Shown piece by piece: positions 26,290-39,105 of a stretch of DNA of 64,000 bases; the stretch's first letter is position 1; each line of letters begins with the position of its first letter. Under the pieces are notes generated by a model. The model worked only from the letters and a program-made list of their open reading frames with translations. It ran no database searches and was not told the origin of the DNA. This DNA comes from Burhinus oedicnemus (lineage: Eukaryota > Chordata > Aves > Charadriiformes > Burhinidae): assembly GCA_008921705.1 (NCBI GenBank), contig VFFE01009164.1, positions 2,656,785-2,720,784 on the forward strand, in the 5' to 3' direction. A program made the translations under genes and the position numbers.

Positions 26290-28595
26290 AAAGGATGATT
26301 ATAGGTTGCCGAGATTTAAAGATGAGGGGTCGCAGTCATCAGCACGGCTCTTCAACCCGCGAGGAGCACGTGGTATTTCCACAGCCACTTCAAACCTGTA
26401 GCAGACCGTCATGACATAAATTTACGTTTTATGAAACGACGTGGCATTAAGCAACATATCATATCAATATTGAATAGGTTTGGGTAATGCCGTAATGCTT
26501 TAGTAAGTGGAGTTTTCAGGTGGTTTTGATGGCAAATGGGCAGGGTGAGCTCCTATTGGTCTGTGAGGTGTGGTATGTGCTGCCGCTTTTAACAGTGGTT
26601 TAGAAACAACCTGGAGGAGTCCCGCAGCAGCACAGGAGCACAGCTTTACATAAAAATACCTCATGGGCTGAAGGCTGGCGGGACGCTTCACAGAGAGATG
26701 CGTACAAACTGGGCGGCGTTTGCTTCTTCTGGCCTTGGTGGTGCTGCTTCTTGGACACGGGACGTAGCTACCACAGCAATAACGGCACGGGTGGTAAAGT
26801 TACCTCTAGGTAAAGTGATTTCGTCTCCAACAAGCAAGCAAGCGTTCATATTTAAAAAGGCATTGGATTATTTTTGGAATGTCATACAACCTTCAGATTT
26901 CTGCAGGTTTGGTATTCAAAATGTGATACGGCAGCAATGAGAACGGGATGTTTCTCCCATTGTAGAACCAGATTAGAGTTTTCTTTTTTTCAAGGGGCAT
27001 TTTTCTTGCTTCTCAGACGAGCAAACATATCAACTGGTGTCAGATTAAGGTTAAAACAATCAGCAAAGAGATACAATATTCTTTAATTAACAAAATTTAT
27101 TGGTATTAGTAAGATATAAAGCACAGGAAATAACACTGTTCTCAAAAGATAATTTCTTTTTCTGTCCTAGAATTCAGTTTCTAAAGGTATGCAGTTATCC
27201 CTGAGAGTGTTTTATTATGTATTATATTTCTGCTTGTTCAGACGCAGTCTGCATATTCTGATTTAGCTCTACAGGATATAGTCTGTTTTCAGTATACTAC
27301 AATAATCCCCTTTTATGATGCCTCAACTGAAACCTTAAAAATTACAAAAAAAAAGTGCCTCCTGCTTTAGTTCATAGGAGCAACATGTGAGAGGAGAAAG
27401 CTGACAATCAGGATACCCATCCTTTTTTCTCTCTAATGAGCCCCAGCCAATTTCATTAAATCCATTTCTTCCCAGCACACTTAGGCAATACTCATTCATC
27501 CTGCGCTTTCTGGTCATAAATTTGCTGCTGTCAAAAGGTAAGTTCTCAGGAATTACAGGCTTTGTAGGAGCTATTGTCACCTACGGCCATAGTGGCTCTT
27601 GCTTGCTGTAGAAGCTGGCACAATTTTGCATGGATTCTAATAATGCAGTTTCTTCTAACAACATCTCACCTGCGTGTCATGAACTGAGTCATCTGCTGCA
27701 CTGGCCCAGTTGGCCTCTCCATTACTGGTGTTGGTTACTGCCTGCAGCATGCAGTTAACTTCTTTTCACTATCCATATCTTCATTGCCTCTCTAAAAAAA
27801 AAATAAAAATTACCATTGTACAACAGTTATGATAACAAAAGTTCAAAAAAGCAAAGCAGAACTATAGTTATGGTATCAGGATACAGAAAATCAGATTTGT
27901 AAACTTAGTTTTAGCAAGCTTTCTTCTGGATCATACATGGTTTGCATGTCAGTCTACGTTTTTACCGGATCAGCCTCACCTTTCTCTCAGAGGTAGCAGA
28001 AAGCCAGCAAACCTTGGCTCTGGTTACTTGACAGAAACGCAGTTACGCATTCAGAGTGAATCTGGCTCATACAAGGTAAATGCATGGAGTCAGTGCGAGT
28101 AAATTACCGAGCTCTGAAAACAATACAACAATTCTGCAGGTTTCACCAGTAAGCTTTCTGCTGCACAGGTGGCCTTAATCCAAAATGCCTCTGATGATAT
28201 TTAGGGACTATTTGAAAAGCTGCAACTAGATTTACTTTTTTTCTTTGACTTGCATAAAGTTTTACTTTCATAAGGTTAGTAGGTTTGTGCAAAGTTTTAC
28301 TTTAGTAAGGTTGCAGCAACCGCTGCTGTTCTTGAGAATCTCTGCTCTGTGGCTCATTCGAAGACCGGACACCTGAAGAGCAGTAAGGCAAAATTCAGCT
28401 GTTGGCTGAGCAAGTGCAAAGCAGCCCTGGAGTAGGTATTTGACAGATTAAAGAGCATAAACATGTCTTCCAACAAACCTGGGTGAAGTGAACCTTATAT
28501 TCATTACTATGACAGGCTGCATTTGAGTAACACTTGCAAGGTCAACAATGAAATGTCTTTGATGGATGGCAGAAGTAGCAAATGAAAGTTTGTGT
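26290..28595. other. Intergenic stretch between the SLBP copies
   Basis: No convincing exon. A minus-strand reading frame at 27,335-27,580 and an adjacent piece ending at a GTGAGA donor (about 27,668) look faintly exon-like, but I cannot match them to a family. Confidence 0.45.
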
Positions 28596-28599
28596 GGTG

Positions 28600-29683
28600 G
28601 TTGTTTTTTTGGGTATACCCTTTGCTGGGTCAAAAACTGGCTGGACAGCCAGGCCCAAAGAGTGGTGGTGAATGGAGTTAAATCCAGTTGGTGGCTGGTC
28701 ACAAGTCGTGTTCCCCAGGGCTCAGTATTGGGGCTGGTTCTGTTTAATATCTTTATCAATGACCTGGACAAGGGGATCGAGTGTACCCTTGGTAAGTTTG
28801 CAGATGACACCAAGTTAGGTGGGAGTGTCAACCTGCTTGAGGGTAGGATGGCTCTACAGAGGGATCTGGACAGGCTGGATTGACGGGCCGAGGACAATGG
28901 TATGAAGTTTAACAAGGCCAAGTGCCGGGTCCTGCACTTGGGTCACAACAACCCCATGAGGCACTATAGACTTGGGGAAGAATGGCTGGAAAGCTACCTG
29001 GCAGAAAAGGACCTAGGGATGTTGGTCAACAGCCAGCCGAATATGAGCCAGCAGTGTGCCCAGGTGGCCAAGAAGGCCAATAGCATCCTGGCTTGTATCA
29101 GGAATAGTGTGGCCAGCAAGACTAGGGAAGTGATTGTCCCCCTGTACTCAGCACTGGTGAGGCCCCACCTTGAATACTGTGTTCAGTTTTGGGCCCCTCA
29201 CTACAAGAAAGACATTGAGGTGCTGGAGCAAGTCCAGAGAAGGGCAACAAAGCTGGTGAGGGTCTACAGAACAAGTCTTACGAGGGGCAGCTGAGGGAAC
29301 TGGGATTTTTAGCCTGAAGAAGAGGAGGCTGAGGGGGGACCTTATTGCTTTCTACAACTACCCGAGAGGAGGTTGTAGAGAGGTGGGGATCGATCTCTTC
29401 TCCCAAGTAACAACTGATAGGACGAGAGGAAATGGCCTCAAGTCATGCCAGGGGAGGTTTAGATTGGATATTAGGAAAAATTTCTTCACTGAAAGGGTTA
29501 TCAAACATTGGAACAGGCCACTCAGGGAAGTGGTGGAATTGCCATCCCTGGAGGTATTTAAAAGACAGGTAGATACAGTGCTGAGGGATATGGTTTAGTG
29601 GTGGTTTTGGCAGTGTTAGGTTGATGGTTGGACTCAATGATCTTAAAGGTCTCTTCCAACGTAGGTGATTCTATGATTCTATG
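28600..29683 (+). mobile_element. CR1 LINE, 5'-truncated, reverse transcriptase C-terminal half and 3' end
   Basis: CR1 is the dominant non-LTR retrotransposon of birds. On the plus strand, frames at 28,600-28,883 and 28,902-29,294 encode the late reverse transcriptase region ([27 protein letters not shown]) and the following CR1 segment ([20 protein letters not shown]). It ends with the CR1 tail: GATCTTAAAGGTCTCTTCCAAC and the repeated octamer ATTCTATG. The FADD active-site motif is kept, but stop codons and frame changes break the ORF, so the copy is dead. It is 5'-truncated, as is usual. Confidence 0.95.
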
Positions 29684-29689
29684 AAATAC

Positions 29690-32600
29690 TATTCAATCCC
29701 TTGGCTGAATTTTTTTTTTTTTGCAAAGCTCTGCCAGACAACAGATGCGATGAACACACGCAGATGCTCACACTAACTTCCCAGCAAAACTAACAGCTTC
29801 AGAAGTAGAAAGACAACTGCTCCCTGCCAGTCTGCCTTGGAACTGCACCAGGCCAGACCAAGAGTCTTCAGACAGTAATTTGCAATGGCTTTTAGAAATT
29901 AAACAGTTTGAAATCTCAGCAGCTAGCTTACTATTGATTTTTAATTTTTTTTGCATTATTTTGCTTGACTTTTCAATAATTTTACACTTCTTTTCCCATT
30001 TGTGAATGCACTGAATTAAAATGTTTTATTTCTACAAATTGCATCTGCATTCTCATTGTATGTATGTATCTCAAAGACTCCTGCTAAGAATGTATTTGGA
30101 AATGGTATTTTACCTGTTTAATAATGCTTTTTGGGTGGAATGTCTACACACCTGGTGCTCCTGGCTGAAATCAGTAGTATTTTGAGAAGAGGTAAGGGAG
30201 AACTGTGTTCACTTTCCATGAACTCATTGGTTTTTCCTCAAAGGTTGTACACAGGTCTTGTACTTTTCTCTTCAGAGATCTCTCTTGTAGAGTGTCTCCA
30301 AAATGCCTGCCTTTGGGCGGTAACAGTCGGGCTGGCTCCATACTCAGTGAAACACTTAGATCAGAAAATTGTACAGTGTAAAGGATTTAGCTTGGAAGTT
30401 CCTTTTCCTTTGCCTGGCCTTACTGTAATTATACGCACACACATCTTCTGTTTGACGTCAGCATGAACATCTGTGCTCCTGCAGGAAAGTTTGCTATGCT
30501 ACCACCTCTCCTTTCCCACACACTGCTATGGGAAACAGAACTGTGTTCCTGAATCAAGGACATGCTTGAAGTACAGCAGAGGTTCAAAACACGTACAAAC
30601 AAACTCCATTTCCTCCAGCCTTGCTCTGAGATGAGATGACTTGAACGGCATGTTTACCTGAACACGTCCAAGCTAGCCAGACAGAGCACAGCTCCAGCCT
30701 GGAAGCCACACAGTACTTCTGGCATAACAAGTTAAATTCAGTTTATCAAGCAGAACTATCTGCTGTAAAACAGCTTAGGGATTACAGCTGCCTTGCATCT
30801 TTCCGTCCTTGTGAGCAAAGAAAATGCTTCAGAAAAAGCACTTTCACACCGCACTGGGAATTTTAAGGGGAGAAGGAGATATCCTCACTACCGTGACCTC
30901 TAAGGAGCAGTTTTAAAAACAAAACAAAGTACACATAACCAATGGCATTTCAGAACTGTTAGTGGACTGTTTCTACAAGCACAGATAATGTATCATCTGT
31001 GAGGAGATTCTCCCAGTGGAAGCATGCCAACAGAAGATTCATGTCATTTCTTATAAGAAAATTAAACCTGGCTGGTGAAGTTCAGGGTTTATTTTGGCTT
31101 AATTACAAACTGAGGACAGATTTATGCAAACTGGATTTATTTAAAATAGGAAAAATTAATGGAAGGATATCAAATACAAATTGGAAGCGGACTGCCAGAC
31201 TTCAGCTTTACTTACCTCAGTTGTAAACTCTTACATCAAATAGCCTTGGATAGATAAACAAGTGAACGGATGGATTGCATTCCAGTTTTCACTGCTCTGT
31301 TTAGACTGATGAGGATATTGTTACTAATTAGGAGACATTACAATGGTTCTACATCCAGTGGCAGCAGCGCATGAAATGACTTTAGCAGACCTCAAACCTG
31401 ATCTGCTCAGTATCATTCCTTTCCTTGTGCTAGCATAACTTGTCCAAGCATACAGAACCTGGATTAGGGAACAGATCTGCCCAAAATATAACTGCCGCAG
31501 GCAGATTGGTTATTCTACTTCAAGTCTAGGTATCTTCAACTGAGAAATACAAGATCTTTTAAGGACTGCTGAGTTACAAATCCTATGGATTTGTGTCTAT
31601 TAATCTGCTGCAGACCCCATCCATCACAGGCAAAAGCTTAAGGGCTCTGACAGCTAAGCTTAAGTATTTCATGACAGCCTATTACTCTCACCTAACAGTT
31701 CCGTCCTTTCCAGGAGGACACCTTGCTCCTGGAAGAATGGGTGCTGGGGCTTCAGCTGCTCCCTTCCACTAGGTTACAATGCACTAAATACAAGTTCATG
31801 ACAAGATGTCAAAATAGAAACTGAGGGGCTGGACAGAACCCACGCTGTAAACTCCCTTCAAGAGTTTGATTTAATCTCTGAAGAGTCCCTCCTTCCCCCT
31901 TTTAGCAAGGGCTAAAGAAAACCCAAAATAAACAAAACACCCTAAAACAAACCAAAAAAAGGACTACTGAACCCAGATGTTCCTTTTATAATGAAACTCT
32001 GAAAACATAACAGCAAAAGCAGACTAACTGAGATTTTTAAAGTTAAAGACTTTACTTCTGCATTAAAGACAAAATGCCAAAAATGTAACATATTCCCTTA
32101 TTTACAATCATCATAAATCACATGAAAGCACGCACACTGGAACAACAAGGTTCTAAATATTACTTCTTTAAAAAGTGCTGTACAGGTGTGTTTCTTACAT
32201 ACACACGCTCCATGCTCCGTGATGTGTGACTAAGCCACCCTTGTGCTGGGACACTACTCCCTGAGCATGCCTGGAAAGAATGTTATGGAAGGGACTGGAA
32301 GCAGTTTCTGGAGAAGCAGCTCACTTCCACATCACTAGCACAATGGGCTTTTGGCCCGTGGATACACTGCCAGCCCCACAGCAAGGCTGCTGTATGTCAT
32401 CCCTAACACTGCCACAGTGCCCTCACAAAAAGTGAAACTGAAATCCTGCAAAGAGACAGTTCCCAGCTCTAACAGACATTTGTATCCCAGTACACACTAC
32501 ATAAAATGCCACAAGGACTGTAAAAAATTCTTGTAACTGGCACATGAATCTGGTCTAAACTCTGCTGTAGCCACAGTCCTCACTTTGATCTTCTGAGCGC

Positions 32601-34340
32601 AGTGCTAAGAGAAAAACAAAGGAGAGCCTGTTTCAACCCTGTCACAACCCTTAGCCTGGACACCCCATGCCTAAGAGCAGCTCCCAATCTGTAAATACTG
32701 CTGCTCACCTCCAATTCCTGTAGGAACAGCAGGCACTGAACTCCTCCTTTTATACTCTTAGAAGTAGATTGACCCTTCGGGTCAGGCTGCACCACTCATA
32801 AAAGCAAAATCCAGGTATTTAGGCTATGTTGCTGTTCAAACAGTCACTCATCCCCTTGAAGAGAGTGATCTGATTTTGATAAACCGTCTACCTTCCCTTT
32901 CTCTTCTCTCACTAGGCTTAGGCAAATGCTAGCTTAATATACTTTATCTCAGAGTGGTAAATATGCCAAATGGACGATCACCCAATCCAAAAGCTAAGAA
33001 CAGTTTGTCTTTAATAGTGGAGAAAGGTTGAAATTATCTACATTCTTTTGAAGCGGTTCTTCGGGTTGGATGTACAATCCTGGTCCAGTAGAGGAAACAA
33101 GGTTTAACTCCTTGATTTAAGGGGTGGCATTCTTCAGTTTGACTTGGCATTGGACCAATTCACCAGCATAACAGTAGTGGACTCTAAGTAGCATGATCTC
33201 CAAATGGCAACAGTGGGATCCATCAACTGAAGTAGCCTTTACAATATGATGCACATGTCATCTGTCAACGCAGGTAAAGCAGAAACAGTCTCACAAAAGC
33301 TTTAAGGAACATCCATCATCGTTGTAGCACAGGCTTAATGAAATCTGGTTTTACACTTGAGGCAGAGTTTGCAGAAAACAATCTATCCTTAAAGATGTGG
33401 AGAAACCTAAACAGAAAGGTAGATAACAGCATTTTATAAATATGATACATCTAGTCATCAACAGCAAAACACTTACACTTCTAAGCTCTAGTGTTACAGA
33501 AGTAAATGGAAGACAGCACTGCATATGGGGACCTTAAAGCACAGCAGAAAAGACAAAGCCATATTCTCCATACTAAAGAAAGTGTTACAGATAGTATGAA
33601 CACTTTGAGAATGTAAGTTGTTGGAAAAACAAAGGGTACTGCATACTCTATATTCCTGAAGTATTTGTCAAAGAGAAAATGAAGCAGTTGAGCCTATCTT
33701 TCCCAACCCCTTGCATCATTTTCATTATTAATTCATAGAACACATTTTCCTCTCAATTCTAATTAACACATTGCTGCCGTATCTTAACTGTCCTGCTGAC
33801 TAAGGTTTTTTCCTTTAAAAAGCATCCAGATACATTCAAAACTTATGGACATTTAACTGGGCTCCAAAACAGCCACATTTATTTTTCTTGTTTAAGACAA
33901 AAATTTTCTTATAGCAAAAAGGCAGGTGTGTGGAATTCTACCATGTAACCTGCTATCTGGTTTTCAAGCAACATTCACCTTCCACAGATGAAGTTCCTGC
34001 CATTTGAGAGTTAGAGCTCATCACACTTAACAAACGTGGTTCAAGGCAGTGTCTCTCTCAAATATTGAGCTTTGCATCCCAGGAAACCAATGTGTTGCTT
34101 CACAGATAAGCTATTTAACTCACTTTCTACATTTTTCATGCCACAAAGATAGTTCTTCAATTAGAATGAGCAATTATGAACCCACTGAGTATATGCACTC
34201 CTTATTAGAGCCTTATTTACAACAAAGAACTGCAAAGTAGCTAAATATCAACTGTGTAGAAGATCAGAAAGGCTCTCAACTGTTATGTACAGAGGCATGC
34301 TTCTTTTACCTTCACATTTCACCTTACGTTGATTGCACAT
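29690..34340. other. Intergenic and possible 3' UTR sequence downstream of the SLBP2-like locus
   Basis: No intact gene. On the minus strand a strong acceptor (TTTCTGTTTAG at about 33,410) opens a short frame that stops quickly. A segment at about 33,050-33,110 resembles a badly decayed first half of SLBP exon 6 (CCAGGA..GTACATCC..AAC). AATAAA signals occur on the minus strand, for example 33,878-33,883. Confidence 0.4.
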
Positions 34341-34344
34341 ATGC

Positions 34345-34487
34345 TGACTGTAAATCTCTTCCTCTTTCAGTGCAGATTTTATGCGACTGCACCAGTTTTC
34401 CAAGACTTGATCTGCTGATCTCAGGCTATATCCCTATTCTTCAAATCATTTTCTGTCACAGGAGAAAGTCCTCCTTCTTCGATACTT
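34345..34487 (-). pseudogene. Decayed SLBP exon 4/6-like remnant
   Basis: On the minus strand a pyrimidine-rich acceptor ends at 34,488. It is followed by a stretch that can be read as YRRRR in one frame, recalling exon 4 (YRRKLL). Just downstream, GATCAGCAGATCAAG..TGGAAA recalls the exon 6 segment encoding DQQIKLWK. Stops interrupt both. The resemblance is by eye and weak, but it sits in the order expected after the exon 2/3-like copies. Confidence 0.35.
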
Positions 34488-35241
34488 CTATATACAAAGA
34501 GAGACTAGATATTTTCAAATATTGAATTAGCACTTTAGAAGAGTGAATCCATATTAAGTCTTATTCACGCTCAAAGAATTTAAATTAAAAATTAATAAAG
34601 TCACTAGAAAAAATGCCATTACCCCGATTTTTTTTTAAAAGCTCTGCCTTTTCTTCATTTTGCTAGAATTCAAAACCTAAGTAGTGTATAACTGTGTGCC
34701 ATAGTCTTAATACCATATTCTCAATGAGTTTTATTATGCAAAATATTCCAAGATCACTGTTAAACAGACCTTTATATCTTAGTCCATAATGTTTCAGAGC
34801 CTGCATTAAGTATAGATCAAAGATAACCAAATTACACAACAGACTACTGATTAAAAAAAGCTGCCTGACTCAAGATACTACCCATCCTATTAATGAACCA
34901 CATCTACAGTCCAAAGAAAATTTTCATTAAAATCTACCGCTGCAAATGTAAAGTTGTGGCTTCCTCACAAAAATATTAAGAGGCAGAAAAGCTGCTACTG
35001 ACATAGTTTTAAGAAAACTGGCACTTTTCATTTGGCTGATAAGATAAAATACGTTGTTTTCGGCTGAACAGGAAAATAATTAAGGTGCTGCACTAAATAC
35101 ATGAGGATGGGATAAAATACTAATATAATCAAGGAATAAAGAGAGAAACTGATTTGCTTGAACAGTTTGCTTCTGTAGAACAATACTGCTTATAGGCTAC
35201 TGAAACAGAACAGGTAAAATAAGTAGTCAGCACAAACTCAC

Positions 35242-35355
35242 CTTGGTATTTAAATTTTCTTCCTCATTATTCTATCTTCAGCACTTGCACTTCTCCATCC
35301 CCTTTCAGGGTATTCTGACTGATGTCCTTCCAATAAACCGCTACAAAGTTTAAGC
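35242..35355 (-). CDS. SLBP exon-3-like segment with in-frame stop (possible terminal exon)
   Basis: 114 bases between a good acceptor (TTATTTGTAG) and a strong donor (GTGAGT), phase 2-2 in length. Read in phase 2 it gives SEYPERGWRSASAEDRIMRK, aligning with exon 3 of the second SLBP ([13 protein letters not shown] and [12 protein letters not shown]). A TAA at 35250-35252 stops the frame four codons before the donor. If transcribed with the exons upstream, this is where the reading path would end. It may equally be a decaying exon copy. Confidence 0.5.
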
Positions 35356-35647
35356 CTACAAATAAAAAGAAAAAAAAAACCACCAAAGACTAAGTAGCTT
35401 TATTATGATAACTTTTTTATACTTAAATACAGCTGCAACCTGCTACTTACTCTAAGACAGACTATAATGTGAGAACATACGGACAGAATTTTACCACACA
35501 ACACAAATATTGGCCAATCCATCCCTAAGAATAGTAAAGAAATCCATATTTATAATAAAAGCTTGGATTGAAATACAGCAATAAGGTAACTATGCTTCTA
35601 ACTTAATACACAAAAGAAGCCCCCGATTGATAAGCTGAGTTTTATAC

Positions 35648-35761
35648 CTCTCCAGCCTGCAGTCTGTATCTCTCCAAGTTTTGCTGTCAGGCAGAAACAA
35701 GCTGGTTTTTTTCTGTTTCTCATTGTTCCATCCTGAAGAACAACTGGCTGGAATTGGGTCA
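35648..35761 (-). CDS. SLBP exon-2-like copy (most diverged)
   Basis: 114 bases, open throughout in phase 2-2, acceptor TTTTTATGCAG and donor GTATAA. It encodes SSGWNNEKQKKTSLFLPDSK and ends CRLE plus AG, the ending of the exon-2 family (canonical RLD, other copies WLE, TLE). The VFDE core is not preserved. Homology rests on the ending, length, phase and order. Confidence 0.5.
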
Positions 35762-36179
35762 CTGCATAAAAACAAGTAACTATCATTGTTGTCAGCTGCA
35801 AAACAACTTAATCTCTCAAAAGACAGAAAGGAAGCTTACAGCTCCTATGCTGAGGAGGTGAGAGGCTAGTAACAACCATGGGGACCAGTTCTGTAAAATG
35901 CCACGGCTTTCCATTAAGACAAAGCGGGTTTAAGGGGCTCAGCATCTTCCAGCATTACTTAATAGTAGAAGCAGCAGAAAGTAATAGATGGAGAGCCAAA
36001 CTGGAAAAAGCCAAGCGAACTCAAAGAACAACAAACAAACATACCACACGTTGGAGGAAGTGTAAGTAGGAAAAGAGTAGTATTAAACAGCGAAGGAAAA
36101 AGAAGATAAAAAAAGCCAAGAACACCTTCACAGCACAAGCAATAAACAGAAAGAACTTCATAATCTTTATGGTATTTAC

Positions 36180-36287
36180 CTTGTTATTTCTATACCACGT
36201 TGTACTGTCATTACTTCGTCATTTTCACCAAAGGCTTCCCACTCTGTGCACTTTGAAAAAGCCTCTTGATGTCCTGATTCAGTAAGA
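36180..36287 (-). CDS. SLBP exon-3-like copy
   Basis: 108 bases, open in phase 2-2. It has a very good acceptor (CTTTCTTTCTAG) and donor GTAAAT. It encodes LTESGHQEAFSKCTEWEAFG and then ENDEVMT, aligning with canonical [20 protein letters not shown] and EEDEMRT. The TTPE phospho-site is lost (LTES), and the DW of the translation motif is changed to EW. Confidence 0.65.
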
Positions 36288-37355
36288 CTAGAAAGAAAGT
36301 GAAAAGGTCTGAAACCATGGATCTTTGTGTCACAGTTCCTCTTAATTCTTCTGAAGATAAGGGGGCTAAGTAGAGAGAAAAAAGCACACCTGTATAAACA
36401 TTTTTACTAAGATTAGTATGAAAAGTCTACTAAACCCCAAAAAACTTAAATCACTGTTACAGTTTTCTTGTGGTTCTGACAAAACTGTATACGGTGTTAA
36501 ACCATGCTCTCCTCTACATAGCCTATTATTTCCCATTTATAGGAAGACTTCTTATGCAGCAGCTAGGAAAGGGGAAAAAAAGAAGTACGAATAAAACCAA
36601 TTCCTAGCGGAGTAGTTTAATTCCTGAACAACTCAGAATAATGAAGGTGTTAGCCTGAAAAAATTTACCCTTCTATTATCCATTTTTTAACATTAACCTC
36701 ACTCTGTCCCAGTCCCGGGCTGGGTGACCAATTCCTTGCTGTTCCAACAAGCATTTTCTTCCGTATCATCTTTCGTAAGGCAGGGAAAAGCTTAATCAAA
36801 ATACACAAAGCTTCTTTCACATCCCTTCACGAATACATATTCTCTGTAATACCTGTAGCCAATGTAACATGGCAGTAATTAAACAGGCAGTGAGTTTCAG
36901 TATTCACTGACTGACTTAGGAGTGCACATTGGGCTCCATTCCTTTACTGTAACATTCATCAACTTGCACACACTCTGCATGCCAAAAAGCACAATGCAGT
37001 GCATGTAAGAGGTACGGGAAATAACCATGGCAGACACCTAACAATTTCAGAATGACAGCCCCTGAAGCAGAAACCAGGTTCCATGAGAAACCAAGAACAA
37101 CACATTAGTGTTGCCTAAAAATAACCTGCATTGTGTCTTCTGACACTGAAGTTTCTTCACCTTAGCAAATATTTACAGTGGTCCATTGCAATCATACAAC
37201 ACAATTATTCTGGCATGATTTCCTTTTCTCATTAAATTGCACACACATTTAGAGAAAATTAAAGCTATTTAACAAATGGAGGGATAAATACCAGTCATAT
37301 TCCGAAAGTCGGTTCATAATGTCAATAAATCTCCATACGGAGAATGATTTCATAC

Positions 37356-37472
37356 CTTTCCAGTGTGTGGTACATATGCACATAATGGTTTTTGCTCTTT
37401 GAAACCACAGAGGAGTCAGAATTGTTTCTTTTTCTGCGTTTCCATACTGGAGAAGAATCAGGAGAACAGGGA
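37356..37472 (-). CDS. SLBP exon-2-like copy
   Basis: 117 bases, open in phase 2-2, acceptor TTATTTTTATAG and donor GTATGA. It encodes [20 protein letters not shown] and ends HTLE plus AG. It aligns with canonical exon 2 (basic patch, then [10 protein letters not shown]). It is the same length as exon 2 of the second SLBP at 44.4 kb. Confidence 0.65.
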
Positions 37473-38138
37473 CTATAAAAATAAGACACAGATTTTACAC
37501 ACACATTTTCCATCTGTGTTTAAATGCTTATCAGAGTTCTGCAAAATAATGGCACATGCTACACAGGAAAACTTTTTGAGGTATGATTCTTCAGTCACAA
37601 CAGAGGAAAACAGAGAAAACAGCTCAAATTTTGGTAACAACTCCACTGTATTTTGAAAAGTGAACCCAATCACAATCACACAAGAAACTTGGAAGCACAA
37701 CCATTTTTGGCTCCACACTCATACCCTCAGATCAAGATATCTCAGTGAACAGGGAAGTGCATGAGGTGCTTCACTGTTAGTCTCCCTGGTCTTCTGCAGA
37801 CATGAATAATACTGTTAATTAAGGATTCTTCTGAAAAAGGTATCCTATTTTCAGCACTTGCCAACAGTGGTTAAAGAAACCTCAGTACTCCACTGTATAA
37901 ACAGAGAAGCTGAAAAAACACTGCCTTTTTCTGCTGTTAATCATGCAATTCTGTAATTCTGACAATTCTTCCATTCGGTGCTCTGTACCAGTGATGGATT
38001 ACATTTAACAGCAAAAGTGCCAAACTCCGAGTCTGAGCGTTAACTGCACTCCCTCATTAAACATTTCCTAAAAACCTGACAGCATTGACATGTATTGAAT
38101 TATTTCAGTAAGTTAACCACAAAAGTTTTATCTCATAC

Positions 38139-38276
38139 CTTTCCGGTGTGTAGTCAGTCTGTCTGCATTCATCTTCACACTCATTTCTCTTCTGCTTTTC
38201 GTCAAATACAAGGGAGCCAGAATCGTCCTGATGTTTGCAGAACCATTCTTGGGAACTGCCTGAGGGTTCCGTACTA
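38139..38276 (-). CDS. SLBP exon-2-like copy (best conserved)
   Basis: 138 bases, open in phase 2-2, acceptor CCTGTTTTTAG and donor GTATGA. It encodes [20 protein letters not shown] and ends TDYTPE plus AG. The [10 protein letters not shown] core matches [10 protein letters not shown] (exon 2 of the second SLBP) and [10 protein letters not shown] (canonical). It lies 0.8 kb downstream of the RNA-binding-domain exon of the second SLBP. In the homologous phase-2 junction it would follow that exon in frame. Confidence 0.65.
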
Positions 38277-39105
38277 CTAAAAACAGGAAAGAAAAAAAAA
38301 AAAAAAAGGATTTAAAAAACTACCCATCTAGCTTACCACTCCAAGCAGAAGACAGTTAAGCTGCAGTAATAATTAATAGTTCATCTCATATGACATCCAA
38401 ATGGTACAAACGACTGCAACTTCTACTGTAGGCCAATTACAACACAGCTAAAACTATTTACCCAATGCAGTTACAGAACTAATAGATTTCCCGCTCTTTT
38501 TCTCCCAGTTTACTAGTCAAGACCTTGTAAATTATTAGGTGGTGTCAGTTAGCAGACCTAGCCTTGTTACAGAAATTCAAAGTTCTGAAAAGATATCAAA
38601 GATATAAAAAAAATTCCACCTTGAACAGTTGCCACTCTCCTGCAGAGAGCACAGAAATCTCTCACTAATCTTCTTACACTTTTCAAATCCTCTAACATAT
38701 TGTTATTGCAGAAGAAAGGTGGTTCCACTGACATCAGAAAAAGGAAAGATGGAAAGGTTATCAAGGCCAAGGAACAGTAATCACTGAATTTCTGCTTATG
38801 CCTATCCCTTTCTACAGAAATAATTTTCCTTATGCTCACCAGTGTAAACGCAGAGAGGAAGGGAGTATACTACTGTAGATAGACCACATGCCGTCCTGCC
38901 CAAAGTATCTTATTGGAAATTAATTTAAAGTAAATAATGAGAATATCTTGAAGACTAACAGAATTCAAAAGGAAAACAAGGTATTCCAGGAGACTGCCAT
39001 TTCTGAGCCTGATCTCGTCTCTTGCTCCCAGTTAGAAATGCTCCAAAGGAAACAGAGTCCTCCTGTGAAGCAAGAAACGTGCTGACTTAATTCACTCATA
39101 CACAC

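Noticed and set aside
25244..26290. Long overlapping reading frames on both strands in the CpG island around SLBP exon 1
   Set aside because: They are rich in Pro, Ala, Gly and Arg, occur in several frames at once and carry no domain. GC-rich DNA has few stop codons.
33050..33110. Candidate SLBP exon 6 first-half copy
   Set aside because: The CCAGGA..CATCC similarity is short and interrupted, and lies out of order relative to the 34.4-kb remnant. It may be chance.
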